Under the pieces are notes generated by a model. That model was not told where the DNA came from. It did no database searches and saw only the letters and a list, made by a program, of their open reading frames with translations. A stretch of DNA of 64,000 nt, taken from positions 62,001 through 126,000 of the forward strand of contig OX637339.1 of NCBI GenBank assembly GCA_951799405.1, read 5' to 3'. The number at the start of each line of letters is the position of its first letter. The stretch's first letter is position 1. Below, one piece after another: positions 9,034-17,541 of this stretch. The position numbers and the translations under genes are program-made. The stretch comes from Agapetus fuscipes. Taxonomy: Eukaryota; Arthropoda; Insecta; Trichoptera; Glossosomatidae.

Positions 9034-12000
9034 TAGACTGTTTCGTCCCGGAACAGTCTTGACTCTGTGTAGGTAGGGGCATGCTGATCCACGTCGACAC
9101 CCTGTGGTCAGGAAGAAGTGGCAGTCCACGGATTTCTCCCCACTGGCTCTCGGCTGCGCTTGCTCGCAGCACACCTTGACGCTGATGCCGACTCCCGAGA
9201 ACACTGCTTCAATCATACTCCGGATTATCCGCCAGTCTCGATTAGCGCGGCCGCCACCCATCTTCGGTATTGCCAGACGCGCCTGCTGATCCTCCAACAT
9301 GTAGTCACGCAGCTCAACAAGGCCGTCCCACAATGCCTTGTAGTCCTCTTCCAGGTTGCTGGAATCCGGGACAACCAGGCAGTATGCTTGTTGACGCCCC
9401 TTCGGTAGTCTCAGAGCTCTTCCTTGCGGGCTGCTCGAGGGTTGCGGTTCTCCGAATTTGTATCGGAAGACCCGTGCAATTCCTCTAGACATATCTAGAT
9501 CTTCCGGTACACTGCATGCCAGTGTGTGGTCCCTAGTGACCTCAAATAAGTCCTTGTGGACTTCTGTGGTCACTCCATGGCGAAACTTCTGCCCTGCCTT
9601 CGCGTTCTCCCAAAACGTCTCAAAGGCTGGTGATCTTTCGGATGCGACGCACTGTCGTACTTTTTGGGCTGGTTGGTCATCATTATCGCCTAGGTATGGT
9701 GAGAGGCGATTGTAGTGCACGACCCTTGGTTTTCCGTTTGGTCTTTTTTTTATGCGGTAGACCACATCGTTGATGCGCTCCAAGATCTCGTACGGCCCGT
9801 CCCAGGAACGCTGAAGTTTCGGACAGTATCCTTGGCGCCTCTTGGGGTCAAAAAGCCACACCCAGTCACCAGCTTTGTACCCCATGCTGTCAGCTCTGGT
9901 GTCATAGCGCTCCTTCATTTGATCGCTGGCTTCCCCGATGTTCATGCGGACCTGATCATGGATGTCATCCAGCCTCCTGCGAAGGTCTGTCACATAGTCT
10001 TCTCCGGCTAGGTCTTCACCTGGTTTGCAGCCAAATTTGAGATCACAAGGAAGTCGCATTTCTCGCCCAAACAGTATGCTGCTGGGAGTCTTCTTCGTCG
10101 TTTCCTGAACAGCCGACCGGTAAGCCAATAAGAACAAAGGCAGATGTTGGTCCCAGTCCCGCTGATGGCTGGACACTACTTTGGCTAAGTACCTCCCCAC
10201 GGTACGGTTCATCCTTTCCACCATTCCATCAGACTGTGGATGTAGCGCAGTGGTCCTGGTCTTGTAGATCCCTAGCCGCTCACACATTTGCTGGAAGATA
10301 GCAGCTTCAAAGTTCCTTCCCTGATCAGAATGTAATTCCAGGGGTACGCCAAACCTGCTGATAAATTCGGTAACTAGAACTTCAGTCACGGTTACGGCCT
10401 CTTGGTTAGGGATTGAGTAAGCTTCCACCCACTTGCTGAAGTAATCCATCACCACCATGATGTACTTGTTACCCTTCTCAGTTGTAGGAAATGGGCCAGC
10501 TATGTCGATGGCAATTCTTTCAAAGGGGCTGCCAACATTGTACTGACGCATTGGTGCTCGCCTTTTCCTTTGCGGTCCATTGGCCGTTGCACAGGTTACA
10601 CATTTTCGACACCAATCTTTGACGTCTTCGCTGCAGTTGATCCAGTAAAATCGCTCTTTCACTTTCTCCAGCGTCTTCTTAACGCCTAGATGTCCTCCAG
10701 AAGTTCCTCCATGCAGCAGTCCAAGGATTTCCGGTACTCGGCTCCTCGGAACGAGGGTTTGCTTTCTTCTAAGTGTGCCGTCTTCCTTCTCGATCTTTCG
10801 TTTCAGAAACCCTCCTTCTATCACTATGGATCCCCATTGAGCCCAATAAGCCTTGACAGTTGGTGATAAGGGGGCGAGTTTTTCCCAGGTTGGCCTTTCT
10901 CCTTCTCGCGCCCATTCCATCACATACTTCAAGTCCGGATCATTCAGTTGGTCTTGCGCCAATTTTTCATCTTGCCAGTCCTCATCTTCGGTGGTCGTCC
11001 TTTGGACAATTGCTACCTTGTCCTCCATCTTGCTGCAATGTTTGCAGTCACTGGCGCATGGTCGTCTGGATAATGCATCCGCATTTCGATGAAGCGTGCC
11101 AGGTCTATGTTCGGAGTCATAATCATACTCCTGGAGCCTTTCAATCCATCTAGCCACTTCTGGGTTTTTGAATTTCAGAAGCCAAACCAGTGCAGCATGA
11201 TCAGTCCGTAGTGTGAATTTTCTCCCGTACAAGTATTTGCGGAAGTGTTCCACTGATTTTATCACGGCAAGAAGCTCTCGTCTGGTCACGCAATAATTTC
11301 GTTCTGGCTTGGAAAGCACTTTACTGAAGTAACCCAGAACAGTCTCATGCCCATCCTGTATTTGGGAAAGGACGCCTCCTATCCCCACATTACTAGCGTC
11401 GGTATCCAGGATGAACTTTCCATCTTTTCGTGGGTAGCTCAAGATGGGGGCACTTGTTAATCTTCCCTTAAGCTCTTCAAATGCTTGTGCGCAGGAATCA
11501 CTCCAATGGAAGCGAGTGTTTTCTTCCGTAAGCTTGGTTAGCGGTTTTGCAATGTCCGCAAATCTTGGCACAAACCTCCTGTAATAAGTGCACAGCCCCA
11601 GGAAACTCCTAGTTTCATGTTTGTCCTTCAGCACGGGCCAGTCTCTTACTGCCTTGATTTTGGCAGGGTCAACTTCAACTCCACGTTGAGAAACTATGTG
11701 TCCCAGGTAATTTACTTGTTTCTTGAACAGGTTACACTTTTTCGGGTTGAGCTTCAGTCCAGCGTCTTGTAGTCGCCCGAAAACTTGCTCCAGATTTCTC
11801 AACTGATGGTTGAAGTCCTTTCCCAGGATGATTATGTCATCCAAGTATACCAGGCAGGTTTCCCATGATAGTCCTCGCAGCACATTCTCCATCAGCCTTT
11901 CAAACGTGGCGGGGGCATTGCATAAGCCAAATGGCATCACGGTGAACTGCCAAAGTCCAGATCCAGTCGAGAATGCAGTTTTCTCCTTATCTTTGGCATC

Positions 12001-13158
12001 CAATTCAACTTGCCAGTAGCCACTTTTCAGGTCCAATGTGGAAAAAATGGTGCATCCTGCCAATGTGTCCAAGGTGTCGTCAATCCTTGGCAGAGGGTAA
12101 CTATCCTTTTTCGTAACATCTTTGAGCAGTCTGTAGTCCACACAAAATCTCGTAGTACCATCCTTCTTTTTCACCAGTACCACCGGGGATGTCCAAGGGC
12201 TACTTGATGGTTCTATGATGCCATCCTTGCTCATGTCTTTGATGATCTTGTCAGCTTCTTCCCGCTTTGCAAAGGGTAGTCTTCTTGGAGCCTGTTTTAT
12301 TGGTCTCGCTTCTCCGGTGTCTATGCTATGTCGCACTACCTTGGTTCTTCCCAGACGGCCATTAGAGTCCTCGAAAATGTTCTGGTAGCGGCAGATCAAA
12401 CTCCTCACTCTCCGCTTGTTTTCCTCGGTTAGACCTTGGGAAGCGTCGTGGACCAGGGCTTCCAATTGTGTTGACAATTTGTTTCCTTCGCATGACATGT
12501 TTGTCATCTGTTGCACAATGGAAGTTATCCTCTCACATCTGCCCAAAACAAAACCTTCATTCATTTTAACTGGGTAGCTGTTCACATTCATGATCTTGAC
12601 AGGAATGGTCTCCTTTGCGCGAATCACTGTTCTTGCCACCATGACTCCTTTGTTAACATTGTCCATGTTCTCCGGTTCTATCATACAGATTTGGTCATTT
12701 GTACTACTGGAATCCAGGCGGGCACTCACTATCATCTCGGATCGCCCCTTCACTTCGGTATTCTTGGCTAGGATAACACGTGCAGCCAGTTCTTTCCGTC
12801 TTTGCAGGATGACTTCTTCATTTCCAATTTTAATGGACCCTTTCTTTAAATTTAAACTGCACCCAAATCTGTCCAGTATGTCCATTCCCAATATAACGTC
12901 TTCTTCAATGTTGGCCACCAACGTCCGATGATCAAAAGTGGTGCTGCCAATTTGGAAGGTGGCAATCGTCTCCCCATACACCTGTGCTGACTCTCCCGTG
13001 GCGGTGTGCAGAGACCACTTTGTTGGTGCAATCTGCTTACCTCGTGCCACTATGTCGCGTCTCAGAATTGTCCTGGTTGCTCCCGTGTCCACCAGTAGTT
13101 CACGAGTTACTCCATCTATTATGCCATTGATAAAAATGCTGCTGGCTTTTCCTCTCAC
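9022..13158 (-). CDS. Gypsy Pol: protease-RT-RNase H-integrase with macro domain and CCCH finger
   Basis: 1,378 residues without a break. Protease DTGA at Asp24; RT with FCVDYR (338-343) and YLDD (438-441); RNase H Asp587, Glu628 and Asp653; integrase zinc site (His816, His823, Cys853, Cys856) and D,D35E triad at Asp885, Asp945 and Glu981; a GPY/F-like module around 1115-1156. Residues 1195-1331 then read as a macro domain and 1346-1364 as a CCCH zinc finger, an addition not part of standard Ty3/gypsy Pol. The first listed codon is GTG; the frame is open for 16 more codons upstream, to a stop near 13200. Gag ends at 13233 in another frame and the two frames do not overlap, so how Pol is translated (internal start, splicing, reinitiation) is unclear. 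Confidence 0.95.
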   Translation of the reverse strand: MRGKASSIFINGIIDGVTRELLVDTGATRTILRRDIVARGKQIAPTKWSLHTATGESAQVYGETIATFQIGSTTFDHRTLVANIEEDVILGMDILDRFGCSLNLKKGSIKIGNEEVILQRRKELAARVILAKNTEVKGRSEMIVSARLDSSSTNDQICMIEPENMDNVNKGVMVARTVIRAKETIPVKIMNVNSYPVKMNEGFVLGRCERITSIVQQMTNMSCEGNKLSTQLEALVHDASQGLTEENKRRVRSLICRYQNIFEDSNGRLGRTKVVRHSIDTGEARPIKQAPRRLPFAKREEADKIIKDMSKDGIIEPSSSPWTSPVVLVKKKDGTTRFCVDYRLLKDVTKKDSYPLPRIDDTLDTLAGCTIFSTLDLKSGYWQVELDAKDKEKTAFSTGSGLWQFTVMPFGLCNAPATFERLMENVLRGLSWETCLVYLDDIIILGKDFNHQLRNLEQVFGRLQDAGLKLNPKKCNLFKKQVNYLGHIVSQRGVEVDPAKIKAVRDWPVLKDKHETRSFLGLCTYYRRFVPRFADIAKPLTKLTEENTRFHWSDSCAQAFEELKGRLTSAPILSYPRKDGKFILDTDASNVGIGGVLSQIQDGHETVLGYFSKVLSKPERNYCVTRRELLAVIKSVEHFRKYLYGRKFTLRTDHAALVWLLKFKNPEVARWIERLQEYDYDSEHRPGTLHRNADALSRRPCASDCKHCSKMEDKVAIVQRTTTEDEDWQDEKLAQDQLNDPDLKYVMEWAREGERPTWEKLAPLSPTVKAYWAQWGSIVIEGGFLKRKIEKEDGTLRRKQTLVPRSRVPEILGLLHGGTSGGHLGVKKTLEKVKERFYWINCSEDVKDWCRKCVTCATANGPQRKRRAPMRQYNVGSPFERIAIDIAGPFPTTEKGNKYIMVVMDYFSKWVEAYSIPNQEAVTVTEVLVTEFISRFGVPLELHSDQGRNFEAAIFQQMCERLGIYKTRTTALHPQSDGMVERMNRTVGRYLAKVVSSHQRDWDQHLPLFLLAYRSAVQETTKKTPSSILFGREMRLPCDLKFGCKPGEDLAGEDYVTDLRRRLDDIHDQVRMNIGEASDQMKERYDTRADSMGYKAGDWVWLFDPKRRQGYCPKLQRSWDGPYEILERINDVVYRIKKRPNGKPRVVHYNRLSPYLGDNDDQPAQKVRQCVASERSPAFETFWENAKAGQKFRHGVTTEVHKDLFEVTRDHTLACSVPEDLDMSRGIARVFRYKFGEPQPSSSPQGRALRLPKGRQQAYCLVVPDSSNLEEDYKALWDGLVELRDYMLEDQQARLAIPKMGGGRANRDWRIIRSMIEAVFSGVGISVKVCCEQAQPRASGEKSVDCHFFLTTGCRRGSACPYLHRVKTVPGRNSLGGG
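9067..9123 (-). other. CCCH zinc finger at the Pol C-terminus
   Basis: Cys1346-x7-Cys1354-x5-Cys1360-x3-His1364, reading CHFFLTTGCRRGSACPYLH. This is the CCCH class, usually RNA-binding, with one residue less than the commonest C-x8-C spacing. It lies just after the macro-like domain and 14 residues before the end. Confidence 0.8.
9166..9576 (-). other. Macro (ADP-ribose-binding) domain in gypsy Pol
   Basis: Pol residues about 1195-1331. Landmarks in macro-domain order: KDLFEVTRDHTLACSVPEDL (the GDLF...LAHCVS-type first strand and loop), DMSRGIARVFRYKFG (the phosphate-loop region before the KFG helix), QQAYCLVVP strand, DYKALWDGLVELRDYM helix, LAIPKMGGG (the A-x-P-x-I-G-x-G second binding loop), WRIIRSMIEAVF helix, ISVKV final strand. 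The order fits the OARD1/Poa1 branch best. The Lys and Asp that do catalysis in OARD1 do not seem to be kept (the Asp site after GGG reads R-A-N), so binding without hydrolysis is the likelier activity. Fold assignment is from motif reading only. Confidence 0.8.
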
Positions 13159-13232
13159 GGTTGCGACAGTAGCAGCAGATTTCAGGGCCTCTCCAGCGTG
13201 GGTCTACGGTTGCCCCTTCCCATTAACCCTTT

Positions 13233-14678
13233 CTAGTTTTCCGCAGCCTGTTTTCTGGGTTTCTGAGGCTTGGGACACTTGGTGCTAAGGTGGCCCAGCT
13301 GTCCGCAGTTCCAGCAGCGTGGGTCTCGTCTTCGAGGTCTCAGACGTTCCAGCACTTTTTCAATTAGCTCCTCGGTTGTAGGTAGCTTGACCTCCTCTGC
13401 CTCGACTGCACGAACCCTGGCGTGGCCCCTGATGGACTGTTTGACAGCCTCAAACTCGAGAGCTTGGCTGAGCGCCTCGTTCAAAGCCTTGGGATGGGCC
13501 AGTTTTACGGCTTGTTGCGTCTCCCATTCCCGCAATCCATTTAGGAACTTGTCCACTGCCAAGCTCTCACAGATGTCGTCGGAGGCTGTCGGGTAAGCGT
13601 CTCGTACCAGGCGGGCGATGTCCATTTCAAACTCCTGGAGGCTCTCGTTGGGCTTCTGCACCCTTGTGTTCAGCTGCGACTTGTACAGCTGCTCCAGGCA
13701 CTTGTGGCCATAGCGCATATCCAAGCGCTGCTTCAGCTGCCCAAAGTCACCACGGTTGTCCAGGGGTATGGCCTGCAGAACCCTGAGAGCGTCTCCTCGG
13801 AGCGACAGGCTGAGAACCGAAGCCTTCTTCTGCTGGCTCCAGGCTCCCATCATGGCAGCCGTTTCAAAGAGGGTCAAATACTCCTCCCACGACGTCTTCC
13901 CGTCGAAGGTCGGGAGGTTGTGCTTCGCCAGCGAAGGGTCATCATCCCCTCTAGTGACCCTGGTTGGAGTTGAGCATCCCTGGTCGGTCTCGTCGTGAAG
14001 GCCTTTGGGGGATATTCTGGTGGACTCCATCTGGCCCTTGTCGGCCAGCTCGGCACGCAGATGTACCTCCAGATTTGACATCCGAGTCTCCATTTCCCCC
14101 TTCAGGGCTGTCATCTTCTCCTCCATTTCTCCCTTCAGGGTTGTGAGATTCTCGTTCATCTTCTCTTTCATGTTGGCGAGGTCTTCCTGCAGGGCCTTGG
14201 CGTTTTCAGCCATCTCCACTTTCAGGTCGGTCACCACTTCCTTCAGGTTGGTGGTCATCTTCTCCTCCAGCCCGGTCAGGTCCTCCTTCAGGGTCTTGGC
14301 GTTGTCAGCCATCTTCTCCTCCAGCCCGGTCAGGTCCTCCTTCACGGTCTTGGCGTTGTCAGCCATCTTCTCCTCCAGGGTCTTGGCGTTGTCAGCCATC
14401 TCCACTTTCAGGGTCTTGGCGTTGTCAGCCATCTCCCCTTTCAGCTTTTCCTCCATGGAAGTGAAGTTTCCGGTGATGCTGAGGTTTAGCTCGTCCAAGG
14501 CGCGGTCCCCTCCAGACGCCATGACAAAATATGCCGGGTCTTCGCCTGACTGTTCTAAGGCCTCCATGAGGCGTGCCTGTAAGGCCGCCTTCCCTCCTGA
14601 GGTCTCCAGGTCCCTCTCCAGAAGCTCATTTTTAAGCTCAGTGACTTTGAGGTCCTTGATGTTCACTTTGGTTGCCAT
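13233..14678 (-). CDS. Gypsy Gag: SAP domain, coiled-coil repeats, capsid, CCHC knuckle
   Basis: 481 residues from an ATG at 14678. Residues about 5-40 (LKVTELKNELLERDLETSGG) form a SAP-type DNA-binding helix pair, unusual at a Gag N-terminus. Residues about 73-205 are imperfect 18-36 residue repeats built on EEKMADNAKTLKEDLTGL, predicted to be one long coiled coil. A retrotransposon capsid-type region follows (about 250-410, DGKTSWEEYLTLFE then ESLQEFEMDIARLV). Cys455-x2-Cys458-x4-His463-x4-Cys468 is a single zinc knuckle for RNA packaging. The stop TAG is 75 bp before the first listed Pol codon. Confidence 0.93.
   Translation of the reverse strand: MATKVNIKDLKVTELKNELLERDLETSGGKAALQARLMEALEQSGEDPAYFVMASGGDRALDELNLSITGNFTSMEEKLKGEMADNAKTLKVEMADNAKTLEEKMADNAKTVKEDLTGLEEKMADNAKTLKEDLTGLEEKMTTNLKEVVTDLKVEMAENAKALQEDLANMKEKMNENLTTLKGEMEEKMTALKGEMETRMSNLEVHLRAELADKGQMESTRISPKGLHDETDQGCSTPTRVTRGDDDPSLAKHNLPTFDGKTSWEEYLTLFETAAMMGAWSQQKKASVLSLSLRGDALRVLQAIPLDNRGDFGQLKQRLDMRYGHKCLEQLYKSQLNTRVQKPNESLQEFEMDIARLVRDAYPTASDDICESLAVDKFLNGLREWETQQAVKLAHPKALNEALSQALEFEAVKQSIRGHARVRAVEAEEVKLPTTEELIEKVLERLRPRRRDPRCWNCGQLGHLSTKCPKPQKPRKQAAEN
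14260..14440 (-). repeat. In-frame tandem repeats in gypsy gag
   Basis: Near-exact 36-60 bp units containing GGTCTTGGCGTTGTCAGCCA recur at least four times and encode the MADNAKTLK repeats of the Gag coiled coil. High unit identity means recent expansion or homogenisation, and copies may differ in repeat number. Confidence 0.8.
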
Positions 14679-15326
14679 TTTTTTTCAAAATTTACTTCAA
14701 AACAAAAAATATTTTTAAATTTATTTAATACAAGTTTTGAGTTTTATATATATAGCTGTTTTGAATACGTACTTTAGCAAAATAATAATTTATCTGATTA
14801 CACTGATTGGTAGGTACTGTCTTTTAATATTTATTTTTAATTCACCAATATTTTTAACATAATAATGTCTGATAGTACATAATTATTTATTTCGTCTCAA
14901 GTCTTTCAAACACACAGGTAGGTACTTAATGTACATTCACACACTTGTAAACAAAGGATAGTTATTCAAAAACTTTTTCTCGATGAATCTGGAACGTTCT
15001 TTTGTAATATTTTTCAAGATTTTTTATTTATTTATTTTATTTTTTTTAATCACACACAATAATAAAAAAAAAACTATGGTCCAATTTGATGACTTTCTCA
15101 ATGCGGTAAAATAGTCATTATGTTATGTCCAGAATTATGTTCCATATGATGTTCCAGAATTTATAAGCAACTTGCTTTTGCGTCTTTTCTTTTAACAAAA
15201 ATTTATTTAAACACTTGTTTTCACAAAAGTCAGTTCACACAAAGTTCAATTTGAATAAAGTTCATTTTAACACTATTTAATTTATTTTATTTATTTTTAG
15301 ACAGAAGATCTTAATTTTTCTTGACA
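14679..15326 (-). other. Gypsy 5' leader
   Basis: AT-rich untranslated leader between the primer-binding site and the Gag ATG. No ORF of note. Confidence 0.7.
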
Positions 15327-15344
15327 ATTCCGCACCTGACGCCA
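15327..15344 (-). promoter_or_regulatory. Gypsy primer-binding site
   Basis: TGGCGTCAGGTGCGGAAT on the minus strand, two bases after the 5' LTR; it starts with TGG as required to pair with a tRNA CCA end. The core TGGCGTCAGGTG is also kept beside the LTR remnant at 47932. I cannot name the tRNA without a search. Confidence 0.8.
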
Positions 15345-15346
15345 AT

Positions 15347-15820
15347 TGTTACGAAATTAGGGTTCAATTGTCTTCAAATTAAAAATACATAGGTCTTCTT
15401 CAATAGTTATTTATTTTACACAGTTACAAAATTTATTTTCACACTACTTTCTCGATTATTCCACTTGGTTTTGGTTCACTGATCAGATGACTTCGATGTG
15501 TTTGTAAGTCTCTATGATACTGGCCCGCTCTGCAGGCCATTCGCACCTTTATACTCTTCAGAGCAGTATGATCCAGAACTAAAGTCGCCAGACGGTTCCA
15601 GAGTAATTATTACTTCTCGACGCTTCACGTACTACCTAGAGATACAACCAAAATCCTACCTACAAATGTAACACAGTATTCCTATAATTATAACAAATAC
15701 CTACTTAGCCTAGAGAATTCTACACTTATACATAATTATCGATCTTACCTACCAATACTTTTGAGGATTCTTATAACTATAACTACCCATACTTATTTCA
15801 ATATTTATATTTACATAACA
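15347..15820 (-). repeat. Gypsy 5' LTR
   Basis: Reads the same as 8548-9021 throughout. Should hold the element's own promoter, on the minus strand and so in the same direction as the host gene. Confidence 0.95.
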
Positions 15821-15824
15821 ATTT

Positions 15825-17541
15825 ATATAAACTAGGAAAAAATGTTTCTAATTTTGCATCCAGAGAGAATAGTAATTTTTTATCGGTTTCCAAGGAAGCA
15901 GGAAGCTGGGTTAAAAAGTACGAAGATTTGATAGATCAAATAAATGCACTTTCTTTAGAGATAGACCCAGAGGCAAAGGTAAATTATCAATCACTTATGG
16001 CCTTTGAAGAACTTTATAGTAAAATAATGGATGTTAGGGAAAGAATTTTAAAAACCGAAACACCACATGTATCGACTCAAAGTGGGCCTAGATATGAGGT
16101 GAAATTACCACCCATACAAATTCCTTTGTTTGATGGGAATCCAAAAAATTGGTCACGATTTTTTGAATCCTTTAAGGCAAACGTCCATCTAAATACAGGG
16201 TTGTCAGACGCCCAAAGAGTGCAATATTTAACAGGCAACTTGACGGGAAAGGCAGCGAACATATTTTCGGGAATTGTACCGTCAGCGGAAACCTATAACG
16301 TGGTCTGGGACAGTCTTGTTAAAAAATATCAGGATGAACGTGCGCTAGGAACATATTACATAAATAATATCCTTGATTTAAAGAAGGCCGATCACACGGC
16401 TGCCGGTCTTGATGCCTTTATTGAGAAGTATGCCGCTTCCATTGCAGCATTAAAACAATTAGGTATTGCAGATGTGGGAGATTTTCTTTTATTTAATTGC
16501 GCTTTGCGTAAATTGAATTCGTCTACAGTTATGGCCTTCGAGCTTTCGCTGAAAGACATTGAAATACCTTCTTGTCAGAATCTTATCAGTTTTGTTCAAC
16601 AACAGGTCAAAATTTTGGAAAGATCGCACGTAAATGAATCGAAGTCGGTTTCCGAAGCTTGCCATTCGAATACACGCGTGAGGAATAATACGACAAAATC
16701 TGTGAGTGGTCGTGCGTTTCTCGCAAGTGGTAGAGTGTATACTGGGGACACTCTCTTTTGCGTTTTGTGTAAACGAAACGACCATAATAAATTACATAAA
16801 TGTGTGAAATTTAAGAGCTATTCTCCTAAGGAAAGGTATGAATTTATTAAATCAAAACGGGGTTGCGTTCGTTGTTTGAGTGTTGCCCACTGGTCTCATT
16901 GTACTGAGACAGGAACTTGTCAAATTTGTAATAAGGGACATCATACCCTTCTGCATTTTGACGACAATGAGAATAAGGCCAGACGAGTAGTCAAGAATGC
17001 TGAGCAGGGACATCAGCTGTCGCATTCAGGTGATGATATGCAAGGGTTGGGTGTGCCCTCGGTTTCTTTAAGTGCAAATGCTCGGGTGAATGCGAGCACG
17101 GTGCTGTTGGCATGGTCAAATTGCAAGAAAAATAAGATGATAGTGAGATGTCTTGTTGATAATGGTTCTCAAAACCATTTGATAACATTAGAATGTTGTA
17201 GAAATATGAATTTACATATTGTTCCTCTAAATAATTCAGTAATTAGAGGAATCGGTCTTTCTGCACGACCGATACATGGATGTGTCAATTTTGAAATACA
17301 ATCGAGGTACAATCCTCAAAATACTTACAAGGTTAACGCGTTAGTGGTGGATCAGATCACGGATCAGTTACCTTCTAGGTACATTGATAACAGTGATATG
17401 ACTTATTTAAAGGACATTTCAATGGCCGATTTATCCTGGAATGTCCCTGGAGTTGTGGACATTGTGTTGGGTGCACAATTATTCCCTTTTATTTATTTGG
17501 GAAAAATGAGTCAAAGTCGAAAGCGCCACCTGCAGTATTGA
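15825..17541 (+). pseudogene. BEL Gag and protease, main part
   Basis: The frame continues from the 5' Gag piece across the gypsy site. In order: a Gag capsid-like DUF1759-type region (PIQIPLFDGNPKNWSRFFE, about 15,930-16,400 at DNA level), Cys/His knuckles (CVRCLSVAHWSHC and CQICNKGHHTLLHF near 16,865-16,965), then a DUF1758-type aspartic protease with LVDNGSQ at about 17,155. The frame ends at a TGA at 17539, inside the protease/linker region, while the next frame (-1) carries on with family-typical sequence. Known role: virus-like particle shell and its processing enzyme. Broken by the gypsy insertion and by the frame change. Confidence 0.9.
17499..17505 (+). other. GGGAAAA: slippery heptamer or one-base deletion point
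   Basis: In the Gag frame the codons read TTG GGA AAA, so G GGA AAA fits the X XXY YYZ rule for -1 frameshifting. A -1 slip here moves directly into the frame of the RT. A single lost A from the A-run would give the same picture. Confidence 0.5.

Larger units (their letters stand above)
8544..15824 (-). mobile_element. Ty3/gypsy LTR retrotransposon with macro-domain Pol, nested in BEL Gag
   Basis: 474-bp LTRs at 15347-15820 (5') and 8548-9021 (3') appear identical base for base on reading. The TSD is ATTT (8544-8547, 15821-15824). From the 5' LTR: PBS, leader, Gag (SAP domain, coiled-coil repeats, CCHC knuckle), then Pol (protease, RT, RNase H, integrase, GPY/F-like module, macro-like domain, CCCH finger), PPT, 3' LTR. 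No lesion is visible inside Gag or Pol. The element is clearly richer in GC than its surroundings, so its codon use differs from the host introns and the BEL element. It inserted after the BEL element. Confidence 0.97.

Noticed and set aside
9104..14718. Plus-strand frames opposite gypsy Gag and Pol
   Set aside because: No domains; antisense shadows of the GC-rich coding region.
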